From positions 1 to 20,762 of the forward strand of contig SFLN01000021.1 in NCBI GenBank assembly GCA_004554555.1: a stretch of DNA of 20,762 nt, given 5' to 3'. The stretch comes from [Eubacterium] saphenum. GTDB lineage: Bacteria; Bacillota; Clostridia; Oscillospirales; Ruminococcaceae. Positions 1 to 5,493 of this stretch are shown here, piece after piece. Within the stretch, counting starts at the first letter, position 1, and each line of letters begins with the position of its first letter. Position numbers and translations under genes: made by a program. The notes below the pieces were generated by a model. The model did not search any database and was not told the origin of the DNA. It saw only the letters and a list, made by a program, of their open reading frames with translations.

Positions 1-239
1 TTAACCTTGGCAATTCTTGAAGCAGCGCGGGTTTTCGAGTATTTTGCGATAACCTCGAGAAGCTCCGCGTCGTGTAGGAGCACACCGTTTACAATCTCGT
101 TTGTTTCCTCATTTTTCGCCATATCAAACGCCTCGGCGTTCAGCTCGTCGATTTCCTCGAGAGTTGTACCGAAAAGGAGCTGATACAGTATCAGAAACGC
201 ACCCTCACGGATTTCGTGCCGTTTCAGCTTTTCTTCCAT
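1..239 (-). CDS. nusB: Transcription antitermination factor NusB, N-terminal part (cut by window edge)
   Basis: This is a partial gene: the frame runs from an ATG at 239 off the left edge without a stop, giving 79 complete codons. The start has a strong ribosome binding site (AGGGGG) 12 bases after the upstream gene. The protein opens MEEKLKRHEIREGAFLILYQ, which matches the NusB N-terminus (an R..A...LYQ helix), and the last readable residues (SKTRAASRIAKV) sit where NusB enters its R-I-..-V-.R-.I helix. NusB binds BoxA RNA with NusE/S10 and takes part in rRNA antitermination in the cytoplasm. The position directly after an Asp23/Gls24 gene is a common Firmicutes order and supports the call. 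The C-terminal half is not visible. Confidence 0.85.
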   Translation of the reverse strand, partial: MEEKLKRHEIREGAFLILYQLLFGTTLEEIDELNAEAFDMAKNEETNEIVNGVLLHDAELLEVIAKYSKTRAASRIAKV

Positions 240-251
240 AAATCCCCCTGT

Positions 252-617
252 TTATTCATCGGCGGGAGCTTCGCTTTCATCGGCAAAGCAAATTCCCGCG
301 ATATTTACGTCAACCTTTGTCACGGTAAAGCCTGTCATATTCTGGATTGCGGACTTCACGCTCTTCTGAACGTTTTCGGCAATAGACGCGGCGTTGCACC
401 CCTCGTCAACGAAGATGTTCAGCTTCAGCGCGGCGGTATCCCCCGAGAGGCGCGTGTGGACGGGCGCGTTTTTCAGCCCGCCGAGCTTTGACTTTGGTTT
501 AACATTCTGCGCGAGTTTAACGCCGTCGATTTCGCAGGCGGCGGTTGTCGCTATCTTTACAATAACGTCCTCGGACACTCTTATGCTGCCCGCAGGGTGT
601 TTTTTGCTGTTTTCCAT
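252..617 (-). CDS. Asp23/Gls24 family envelope stress-response protein
   Basis: A 121-residue protein, normal length for the Asp23/Gls24 family. Typical family features are seen: GSIRVSEDVIVKIATTAA near residues 10–28, the E-I-D-G-V segment after it, and a C-terminal half (about 62–110) predicted to form an alternating strand and helix fold, with V.KVDVNIAGI near the end. Family members in Gram-positive bacteria are abundant cytoplasmic proteins, often membrane-associated through AmaP, and linked to envelope stress; their biochemical role is poorly defined. The start ATG at 617 follows GGAGG, and a sigma-A promoter lies at 659–687. It is the first gene of a transcript that continues into nusB, 12 bases downstream. 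No AmaP partner is visible in the window. Confidence 0.92.
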   Translation of the reverse strand: MENSKKHPAGSIRVSEDVIVKIATTAACEIDGVKLAQNVKPKSKLGGLKNAPVHTRLSGDTAALKLNIFVDEGCNAASIAENVQKSVKSAIQNMTGFTVTKVDVNIAGICFADESEAPADE

Positions 618-658
618 ATTTTTCCTCCGAAATTGTTCTGTATAAAAGCCTTATTTCT

Positions 659-687
659 ATTATAACACAATTTTTTGTAATAAACAA
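659..687 (-). promoter_or_regulatory. Sigma-A type promoter for the Asp23–nusB transcript
   Basis: Read on the minus strand, TTGTTT (682–687) is followed by a 17-bp spacer and a perfect TATAAT (659–664). The expected start of transcription is near 652, about 35 bases before the Asp23 start codon. The -10 is consensus and the -35 matches at four of six positions. The call rests on sequence match only. Confidence 0.65.
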
Positions 688-803
688 GTATTTTTTCAAA
701 GAAATATGTAACAGATTTTAAGAAAAATGAATAATATGCAATAAAGGCGGCGCTGTTTCGCACGGCAAAGCCGAAAGCGGTGAAAAAAAGCGAGGTGAAC
801 GGT

Positions 804-977
804 ATGTTTCGGCGAAGAAAACCAAGGCGGCATAATCGCTCAAAGGCGGGGCTGTGTCTGGCAGCGGCGGCGTTTCTTGGGGCAATTATGTGTATTTCGT
901 TTTTCTCGCTGAAGGTTATGCTGTTTGTAATCGCGGTGCTGCTTATTGTTCTTGGGATATTCCTTTTGAGGTGTTGA
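804..977 (+). CDS. Small membrane protein of unknown function upstream of spoVM
   Basis: I do not recognise this family. The chosen ATG at 804 has a good ribosome binding site (GAGGTGA at 792–798); an earlier in-frame start at 780 has none. The product is 57 residues: a very basic N-terminus (about residues 1–14, MFRRRKPRRHNRSK), then a hydrophobic region from about 15 to 56, long enough for one long or two short membrane helices, ending in LLRC. It lies 12 bases before spoVM on the same strand, so the two are probably co-transcribed. By association it may act in sporulation, but that is inference. No clear sigma-A promoter is seen in 688–803; a sporulation sigma factor is possible and could not be established. 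Confidence 0.6.
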   Translation: MFRRRKPRRHNRSKAGLCLAAAAFLGAIMCISFFSLKVMLFVIAVLLIVLGIFLLRC

Positions 978-989
978 AAGGAGCGCGTT

Positions 990-1070
990 ATGAAGGTTGT
1001 TGTGGTGAAGAGTCCGAAAATGTTCGCGGGTTTGCTGCGGCTGTTCTTTGGGATTAAGGACAAACAGTAG
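990..1070 (+). CDS. spoVM: Stage V sporulation protein SpoVM (26 residues)
   Basis: A 26-codon gene beginning ATG at 990 after AAAGGAG (977–983) and ending TAG at 1070. The product starts MKVVVVKSPK and continues with the amphipathic stretch GLLRLFFGIKDK. Its length equals that of Bacillus subtilis SpoVM, and it shares with it (from memory) M1, K2, K7, P9, K10, G14, R17, G21 and K25, including the functionally important Pro9. SpoVM is an amphipathic helix that binds the convex surface of the forespore membrane, anchors the SpoIVA basement layer of the coat and affects the FtsH protease. Proximity to an Asp23-family gene recalls the B. subtilis spoVM–rpmB–yloU region, although here the two are divergent. 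This gene shows that the organism comes from a sporulating lineage. Confidence 0.87.
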   Translation: MKVVVVKSPKMFAGLLRLFFGIKDKQ

Positions 1071-1105
1071 CGAAAAGCGGGGCACTTTTTGTGCGCTGCC
1101 CAAAA

Positions 1106-1170
1106 GCAATTTCCGCTCCGCCGAGCAAATCATCTGTTACAAAGATGAAATTTCGGCGAGGCGGAATTGC
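1106..1170. repeat. Imperfect long inverted repeat (foldback), 28–30 bp arms
   Basis: The left arm 1106–1135 and the right arm 1143–1170 are reverse complements with a few mismatches and small gaps; the loop is only seven bases (gttacaa). The arms share blocks such as GCAATT, CCGC and CGCCGA. Weaker complementarity continues outward: 1071–1100 against about 1171–1220 share GTGC and GCC blocks, so the whole foldback may span about 1071–1220. This could be a remnant of a miniature inverted-repeat element or a structured RNA. Confidence 0.55.
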
Positions 1171-1232
1171 CAAAGGCGGCACGTTTGTTTTTGGCAATAT
1201 TACCGCGTGCGGCTTTTTGCATATAACAATTT

Positions 1233-1290
1233 CGGGCAGCTCCTTTAGTTTTGTGCACGGGACAAGCTTTTCGGAAACCGGAGCTGCTCG
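1233..1290. repeat. Inverted repeat with 11-bp arms
   Basis: CGGGCAGCTCC (1233–1243) pairs with GGAGCTGCTCG (1280–1290), with one G–T wobble. The interior contains the palindrome GTGCAC at 1253–1258. It is part of the same hairpin chain as the foldback upstream. Confidence 0.5.
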
Positions 1291-1342
1291 CGAACAGTGC
1301 CGAGTTTGCAAGAACCACGGCTGCTATATTGCAATAATTCTT

Positions 1343-1359
1343 GGGCTTCTGCGAAGCCC
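1343..1359. repeat. Short perfect hairpin
   Basis: GGGCTT (1343–1348) and AAGCCC (1354–1359) form a perfect six-base-pair stem around the loop CTGCG. It lies immediately before the longer hairpin at 1362. Confidence 0.5.
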
Positions 1360-1361
1360 CG

Positions 1362-1394
1362 GCATTTTCGCCGGCATCGAACCGGCGAAAATGC
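1362..1394. repeat. Perfect 13-bp hairpin
   Basis: GCATTTTCGCCGG (1362–1374) and its exact reverse complement (1382–1394) flank a seven-base loop, CATCGAA. No T-run follows on the plus strand, so it does not look like an intrinsic terminator. It abuts a second strong hairpin. Confidence 0.75.
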
Positions 1395-1428
1395 GCGTTT
1401 TTGAAAAACTTCGTTTTCCAAAAACGCG
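1394..1428. repeat. Near-perfect 14-bp hairpin abutting the previous one
   Basis: CGCGTTTTTGAAAA (1394–1407) pairs with 1414–1428 apart from one bulged C (1418 or 1419); the loop is ACTTCG. It shares its first base with the end of the preceding hairpin, so the two stems form a back-to-back pair in either transcript direction. Confidence 0.7.
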
Positions 1429-1539
1429 ATTAGACTCTAGGTGAACAGGGAAGGGCTGAAGATGAGGTATTGAACGGAGGGAGATGTGGAGCTTTCTGCG
1501 CTCGATTACCTCTTCGCAAGAAATTCTCGAACGCTATGC

Positions 1540-1574
1540 AAAAAAACAGCGAAGCGCCCTCGCGCCCCGCTGTT
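1540..1574 (-). terminator. Intrinsic terminator of the glutamate synthase operon
   Basis: On the minus strand AACAGCG pairs with CGCTGTT (1568–1574 with 1545–1551), with an inner GCGC/GCGC stem, followed directly by seven T residues (plus-strand A-run 1540–1546). It starts four bases after the ANTAR stop codon and marks the 3' end of the seven-gene operon. Confidence 0.8.
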
Positions 1575-1577
1575 CAA

Positions 1578-2138
1578 TCATATCGCATAAGTCCTCAGAA
1601 TATCCTCGGCAATCTCCCTTTGTGTGCGCCGCGTGTCCATCGCAAGCTTCTGGATATGGCGGTGCGCCTGTTCCTCGGAGAGGTTGAGGTACTGAATAAG
1701 ACAGAATTTCGCGCGGTCAATCACCCGTACGTCATCGAGCTGTTTCGACAACTCGCTCTTCTCGCTTATCAAGCGGTTTATGTTCTCCTTTGCGACAACC
1801 GCGGTCCTTATCGTCTGCTGGAGAACGCTTTTCTGAAACGGCTTCGCAAGCACAAACGCTCCCGTGAATTTAATTCTTGACTGAACATCGCCCGCGATAT
1901 CCGCTCTCGCCAGCACAATAATCGGAGCGGTGCATTTTTTCGACAAATTCGCGACAAAATCTAGCCCGAACTCACTTCTGAGCGGCGTTGACACGATAAT
2001 CGCGTCATAGCCCGAATAATCCTCCTTTGCCGCCTGTTCATCGGTGAAGCAAAGCGTCGCGCTGTCCGCGGTATCCTCGAGCGCCGCGAGAATGTTGCTG
2101 CAAAGCTCGATAGTTTTTGCGTTGATGAAAATTTTCAT
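1578..2138 (-). CDS. ANTAR-domain RNA-binding antiterminator with degenerate receiver domain
   Basis: A 186-residue, two-domain protein. Residues about 1–115 have the receiver fold, but the acidic pair after strand 1 is absent (MKIFINAK) and the phospho-acceptor position after strand 3 is Ser50 (DAIIVS) instead of Asp; the Lys of the KPF motif is kept (K99). A short linker helix (about 110–133) leads to an ANTAR domain (about 135–183) with VIDRAKFCLIQ, EEQAHRHIQKLAMD and REIAEDIL, all matching the family. ANTAR proteins bind paired hexaloop hairpins in leader RNA and prevent termination, often in nitrogen metabolism. It is the last gene of the glutamate synthase operon (start ATG 2138 after GGAGCGG). 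With no phosphorylatable Asp, control may come from ligand or partner binding, which is inference. Confidence 0.93.
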   Translation of the reverse strand: MKIFINAKTIELCSNILAALEDTADSATLCFTDEQAAKEDYSGYDAIIVSTPLRSEFGLDFVANLSKKCTAPIIVLARADIAGDVQSRIKFTGAFVLAKPFQKSVLQQTIRTAVVAKENINRLISEKSELSKQLDDVRVIDRAKFCLIQYLNLSEEQAHRHIQKLAMDTRRTQREIAEDILRTYAI

Positions 2139-2165
2139 AAATCCGCTCCAAAATTGTCTTGCTGT

Positions 2166-3095
2166 CTATATTGCCAAGGAATAAATGTAATCCGCGCCGA
2201 AAAGCCGCCCGATGAGGTACTTGTTTGCCGCCGACTCGAACAGAATGTGGATTTTCCCGGAAGCGAATACAATCCCCTCGGACTGCGGGAACATCGGCTG
2301 AGTGCCGACAAGGTTTGAGCTGTCGAGGTAAATCAGCGGGATTTCGCCGAACTGTCCGATTTTCGCCCGCGAAATATCGTAGGACAACAGCCGCGAGCCG
2401 CTTATCCTGTCCGACGCCGACAAAAACGCTTTCCACTCGGCAATCTCCATTCCTTGCACGCTTCCCGTTGTCGAAAAGGCAAACTCGGGTTCGGTTTTTA
2501 CGCCGAGCGACTGATTTTCGTCAATCGGAAATGCGAAAACGAGCGCGTTGTTCTCGTCACCGGCGGGAGTTTTGATGTGGTGACTTTCGGCGGTCGGGTA
2601 AAACGTGCCGAAATAATACTCACCCACATAAAGGTACTTTTCATCGGCAAAGCAAAACGACGCGCGGTTGTTCGTGGGAAATTTCCCGACAAGCTCCGCC
2701 GAGCCGCTCAGAACATCGTCCAGCTTAAACGCGTAAATACTCTTCTCGCCCGAAATGTACACGAAATCGCCAATTCTGCAAACGCCGCCTGCGTGACTTG
2801 CGAAATCGCTTCCGTCCGCGTTGTAAAGCGAAACGCTGCGGCTTTCGTTCTCACCGACAACCTTAATCTGCGCTGTTTCGCCGAGATAACCGCTCACGAG
2901 ATAAACTCCGCTTTCGGGCAGAAACTCAAGTCCCTGCGGCACAAAACCGCTGTTCAAATCGGGCACTTGCACAACCTTTTCTGCGCGGCTTGCAAAATCG
3001 CCCGCTTGAATTGCCGGAATTATGACAATCACGGCGGCTATTATAAAAAGCACCGCCGCGATTATCAGTAGAATGAGCTTTGTTCTTTTGCGCAT
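2166..3095 (-). CDS. Membrane-anchored extracytoplasmic protein, beta-propeller-like, unknown function
   Basis: A 309-residue protein. The N-terminus MRKRTK is followed by one hydrophobic segment (about 7–30) that would act as an uncleaved anchor with the rest outside the cell. The remainder is a series of short strand-rich units with recurring motifs (FVPQGLEFLP near 51–60, YLVSGYLGE, HAGGVCRIGDFVYISG, YLYVGEYYFGTF, GSVQGMEIAEW, GIVFASGKIHIL), suggestive of a six- or seven-bladed propeller. I cannot assign an enzyme or ligand. Its start overlaps the stop of the GXGXG subunit (TAATG), and the ribosome binding site is weak, so translation is probably coupled. It sits inside the glutamate synthase operon, between the last enzyme subunit and the ANTAR gene, where such a gene is not expected. 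Confidence 0.75.
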   Translation of the reverse strand: MRKRTKLILLIIAAVLFIIAAVIVIIPAIQAGDFASRAEKVVQVPDLNSGFVPQGLEFLPESGVYLVSGYLGETAQIKVVGENESRSVSLYNADGSDFASHAGGVCRIGDFVYISGEKSIYAFKLDDVLSGSAELVGKFPTNNRASFCFADEKYLYVGEYYFGTFYPTAESHHIKTPAGDENNALVFAFPIDENQSLGVKTEPEFAFSTTGSVQGMEIAEWKAFLSASDRISGSRLLSYDISRAKIGQFGEIPLIYLDSSNLVGTQPMFPQSEGIVFASGKIHILFESAANKYLIGRLFGADYIYSLAI

Positions 3096-3814
3096 TAGTT
3101 GCTTACATAAAGCTGTTTATAGGGGTTCGCGGAGTTCGGGACAAGCTTCCAGAACTTAGATTTGAGCAGTTCATCGGTATTGTTCCCGAAGTGCTTTACA
3201 AATCTGTCGATATAGCGGCGGATTTGCTCCTTTTCCTCAGCGGTTGCTTCGGAGCAGCAAACCTGCTTGGGCAGACCGGTCGGCGCTTCATCGCTTCTGA
3301 TAAACATTTCGCCGCCGTGCATACCCGTACCGCAGAAGCTCCCGACAGGGCAGCCCTCAACGCCGATTCCAAGCACAACGATAATACCGCCCGCCTGATA
3401 CTCGCCGAGGAAATCGCCGACCTTGCCGCCGATAACGATAATCGGGTACAATTCCTTGTAGCTCTTCATATGGATACCCACGCGATAGCCCGCGTTGCCC
3501 TTGACGTAGATTTCGCCCGAGCGCATCGCGTAGCCGGTGGTATCGCCGCAGTTTCCGTGAACGATAATCGCGCCGTCGTTCATCGTGTCGCCGATAGCGT
3601 CCTGCGCGTTTCCGTGAACGATAATTTTCGCGCCGTTCAGATAAGCGCCAAGCGCGTTTCCGGGAGTGCCGGTGATTTTGATTTCCTTGCCGGACATTCC
3701 CGCGCCGATATAGCGCTGTCCGAGAACGTTTGAAAGCTCAAATTTTTCGTCCGCGCTGTTCTTAATCATCTTGTTAAGCTCGTCGTAGCCGAGATTTTTC
3801 GCGTCAATCGTCAT
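3095..3814 (-). CDS. Glutamate synthase, GXGXG (alpha-subunit C-terminal) domain protein
   Basis: A 239-residue stand-alone version of the C-terminal beta-helix domain of glutamate synthase. The G-rich repeats that define the domain run from about residue 38 to 175: ITGTPGNALGAYLNGA, IIVHGNAQDAIGDTMNDG, IIVHGNCGDTTGYAMRSG, IYVKGNAGYRVG and IGGKVGDFLGEYQAGG. In large-subunit GltB this domain packs between the amidotransferase and synthase domains and helps shape the ammonia tunnel. In archaeal-type enzymes it is a separate protein, as here. The ATG at 3814 overlaps the FAD-reductase stop (ATGA) and has GGGAGG upstream. The neighbouring split subunits make the assignment firm. Confidence 0.93.
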   Translation of the reverse strand: MTIDAKNLGYDELNKMIKNSADEKFELSNVLGQRYIGAGMSGKEIKITGTPGNALGAYLNGAKIIVHGNAQDAIGDTMNDGAIIVHGNCGDTTGYAMRSGEIYVKGNAGYRVGIHMKSYKELYPIIVIGGKVGDFLGEYQAGGIIVVLGIGVEGCPVGSFCGTGMHGGEMFIRSDEAPTGLPKQVCCSEATAEEKEQIRRYIDRFVKHFGNNTDELLKSKFWKLVPNSANPYKQLYVSN

Positions 3815-5040
3815 CTTATAATTCCTCCCAGCTTCTCCTCGCGGCGCGCCTTGCCGAACATCATCATCTGCGGCTTGTCTTTGAGCATTTCGATATCGAC
3901 ATCACCCAAATCGATGCGCTCTTTAATCATCGAGGTATAAATTCCCGCTCTCGCGACATCGCCCATCAGAATATAACCCTTGAGCATATTGTCGCGGAAA
4001 ACCAGCTTTTTATATGTATTCTCTGTTTCTGTGACATATTCCTCGCCGTCATAGCTTCCTGCGCTTATTATATGCAAGCCGAAGAAGCCGATTGCGTTCA
4101 TCGGGATTGCGTTTACATAGTAGTTTTCGCGGCCCGCCATATTTCTTCCCGCAACCTCGCCCTGCATATAAGCGTTCGGGAGAAGCGCGAGGATTTTCTC
4201 GGTATCGGAAGAAGCGTCGTAGCTCACCGTGCAGTCGCCCGCCGCGTAAACGTCGTCGAGCGTGGTTTTCTGCGTCATATCGGTGATAATTCCGCGTTCA
4301 ACCTTGCCGCCTGCGTCCGAGATAAGCTCGGTGTTCGGGCGAACTCCGACCGCAACTATGAGCATATCGAAGTCAACCTCATCGCCGTTTTTGAGCTTTG
4401 CCTTGTGCTCGGTGAACTCGTCCGCGGAGGTTTTGAGGATAAACTTCACGCCCTTGCTCTCGATATGTTTCTGCATTTTCAGACCGGCTCTCTCGTCGAG
4501 AATTGACGGGAGAATTCTGTCCGCCATATCGACAACGGTGATGTCGGTTTTGTAAGCGGAGAGCGCTTCTGCGGCTTTCAGACCGATAAGTCCCGCGCCG
4601 ATAATCAGCACCTTCATACCCTCGCGGATTTCCGAGCGGATAGCTTTTACGCTGTCGTAGCTCATAAAGGTGTGATAATTTGTCTTTTCAAGACCGTTCA
4701 TCGGCGGTACAAAAGGCTTCGAGCCTGTCGCAACCATCAGCTTGTCGTAGGGAACGGACAGTCCGTCATCGAGAACCACGCACTTTTTCGCGGCATCGAT
4801 TTTCATAACCTTCTTGCCGAGAATTGTTTCCACGCCGTTTTTCTCATAGTAATCGGCGGGACGGTAGTAAATATTCTTGTCGGAAACCTTTCCCTCGAGC
4901 CAGTAAGAGATGAGCGGGCGGGAATAGGTGTGGTATTTTTCGTCCGAGATGACGGTGATTTTGCCGGTGCTGTCAATCTCGCGGATACCCGAAATTGTGC
5001 CGACAGCCGCCGCGGAATTTCCGATAATAACGTAATTCAT
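3811..5040 (-). CDS. FAD-dependent NAD(P)H oxidoreductase of the split glutamate synthase
   Basis: A 409-residue pyridine-nucleotide-disulfide oxidoreductase-fold flavoprotein. The N-terminal FAD-binding motif is GNSAAAVG (residues 7–14), the NAD(P)H-binding motif is GAGLIG (148–153) and the second FAD motif is DVYAAGDC (263–270). RPLISYWLEG after the first domain is typical of the NADH oxidase/rubredoxin reductase/nitrite reductase group, and no CxxC redox disulfide is seen. It likely oxidises NAD(P)H and passes electrons to the adjacent ferredoxin subunit, replacing the GltD-type small subunit. It begins six bases after the ferredoxin stop, with AGGTGA before the ATG, and overlaps the next gene by four bases. 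Confidence 0.9.
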   Translation of the reverse strand: MNYVIIGNSAAAVGTISGIREIDSTGKITVISDEKYHTYSRPLISYWLEGKVSDKNIYYRPADYYEKNGVETILGKKVMKIDAAKKCVVLDDGLSVPYDKLMVATGSKPFVPPMNGLEKTNYHTFMSYDSVKAIRSEIREGMKVLIIGAGLIGLKAAEALSAYKTDITVVDMADRILPSILDERAGLKMQKHIESKGVKFILKTSADEFTEHKAKLKNGDEVDFDMLIVAVGVRPNTELISDAGGKVERGIITDMTQKTTLDDVYAAGDCTVSYDASSDTEKILALLPNAYMQGEVAGRNMAGRENYYVNAIPMNAIGFFGLHIISAGSYDGEEYVTETENTYKKLVFRDNMLKGYILMGDVARAGIYTSMIKERIDLGDVDIEMLKDKPQMMMFGKARREEKLGGIIR

Positions 5041-5046
5041 CTATTC

Positions 5047-5481
5047 TCACCTCTCCTCAAACACAATAGCCTTGTTCGGGCAGCCCTGAACGCAAGCGGG
5101 TTCACCGTTATGATTTTTGGTGCAGAGGTCGCATTTCTGAATACGGTGACCTTCTTCATCAATGACGATGCACCCGAACGGACAGCTCAGCACGCAGGTG
5201 TAGCAGCCCACGCACTTGTTTTCATCACAAACAACCACGCCGTCAACAATGGACAGCGCGCCCGCGATACAGCCCTTGACGCAGGGTTTTCCCTCGCAGT
5301 GGCGGCACTGAACGGCGAAATTAACCTCTCTGCCTTCCTCGACCTTGATGCGGGGAACAGGCTTTTTGTCCGAAAATTTGAACGCTTTTATAAGGTCCTT
5401 GCCGGAATTTGCCGCCGCGCAGTAAAACTCGCACAAGTGGCAGGCAAGACACCAATCCTCGTTTACATAAACTTTTTTCAT
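5047..5481 (-). CDS. Polyferredoxin with four [4Fe-4S] clusters (HycB/DmsB-like) of the glutamate synthase operon
   Basis: A 144-residue protein with 18 cysteines, 16 of which can ligate four cubane clusters. Cysteines fall at 11/14/17/21, 59/62/67/71, 90/93/96/100 (with 85 and 104 nearby) and 117/120/130/134. The pattern, with a first group CxxCxxCxxxC and a later CVGCYTCVLSCPFGC, is that of electron-transfer subunits of the HycB/DmsB/NrfC type. It is cytoplasmic, with no signal peptide, and probably moves electrons from the FAD subunit to the FMN/Fe-S synthase core. The ATG at 5481 has an excellent ribosome binding site (AAGGAGGG), and the gene starts 12 bases after the upstream stop codon. 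Confidence 0.92.
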   Translation of the reverse strand: MKKVYVNEDWCLACHLCEFYCAAANSGKDLIKAFKFSDKKPVPRIKVEEGREVNFAVQCRHCEGKPCVKGCIAGALSIVDGVVVCDENKCVGCYTCVLSCPFGCIVIDEEGHRIQKCDLCTKNHNGEPACVQGCPNKAIVFEER

Positions 5482-5493
5482 TTCAAGCCCTCC

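Larger units (their letters stand above)
1071..1539. other. Gene-free interval after spoVM, rich in inverted repeats
   Basis: About 470 bases with no convincing gene on either strand. Open frames here lack ribosome binding sites at a sensible spacing, or run into the antisense of the neighbouring ANTAR gene, and none resembles a known protein. Between 1078 and 1428 at least five hairpin-capable inverted repeats follow one another; the clearest are listed separately. From 1431 to 1539 I see nothing that I can name. No run of T follows the hairpins, so they are not obvious intrinsic terminators for spoVM. Confidence 0.55.

Noticed and set aside
1091..1444. Open frames on both strands in the gap after spoVM (also 1054–1311 minus and 1484–1687 plus)
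   Set aside because: They run through hairpin arms, lack properly spaced ribosome binding sites or overlap the antisense of the ANTAR gene and its terminator, and resemble no protein family.
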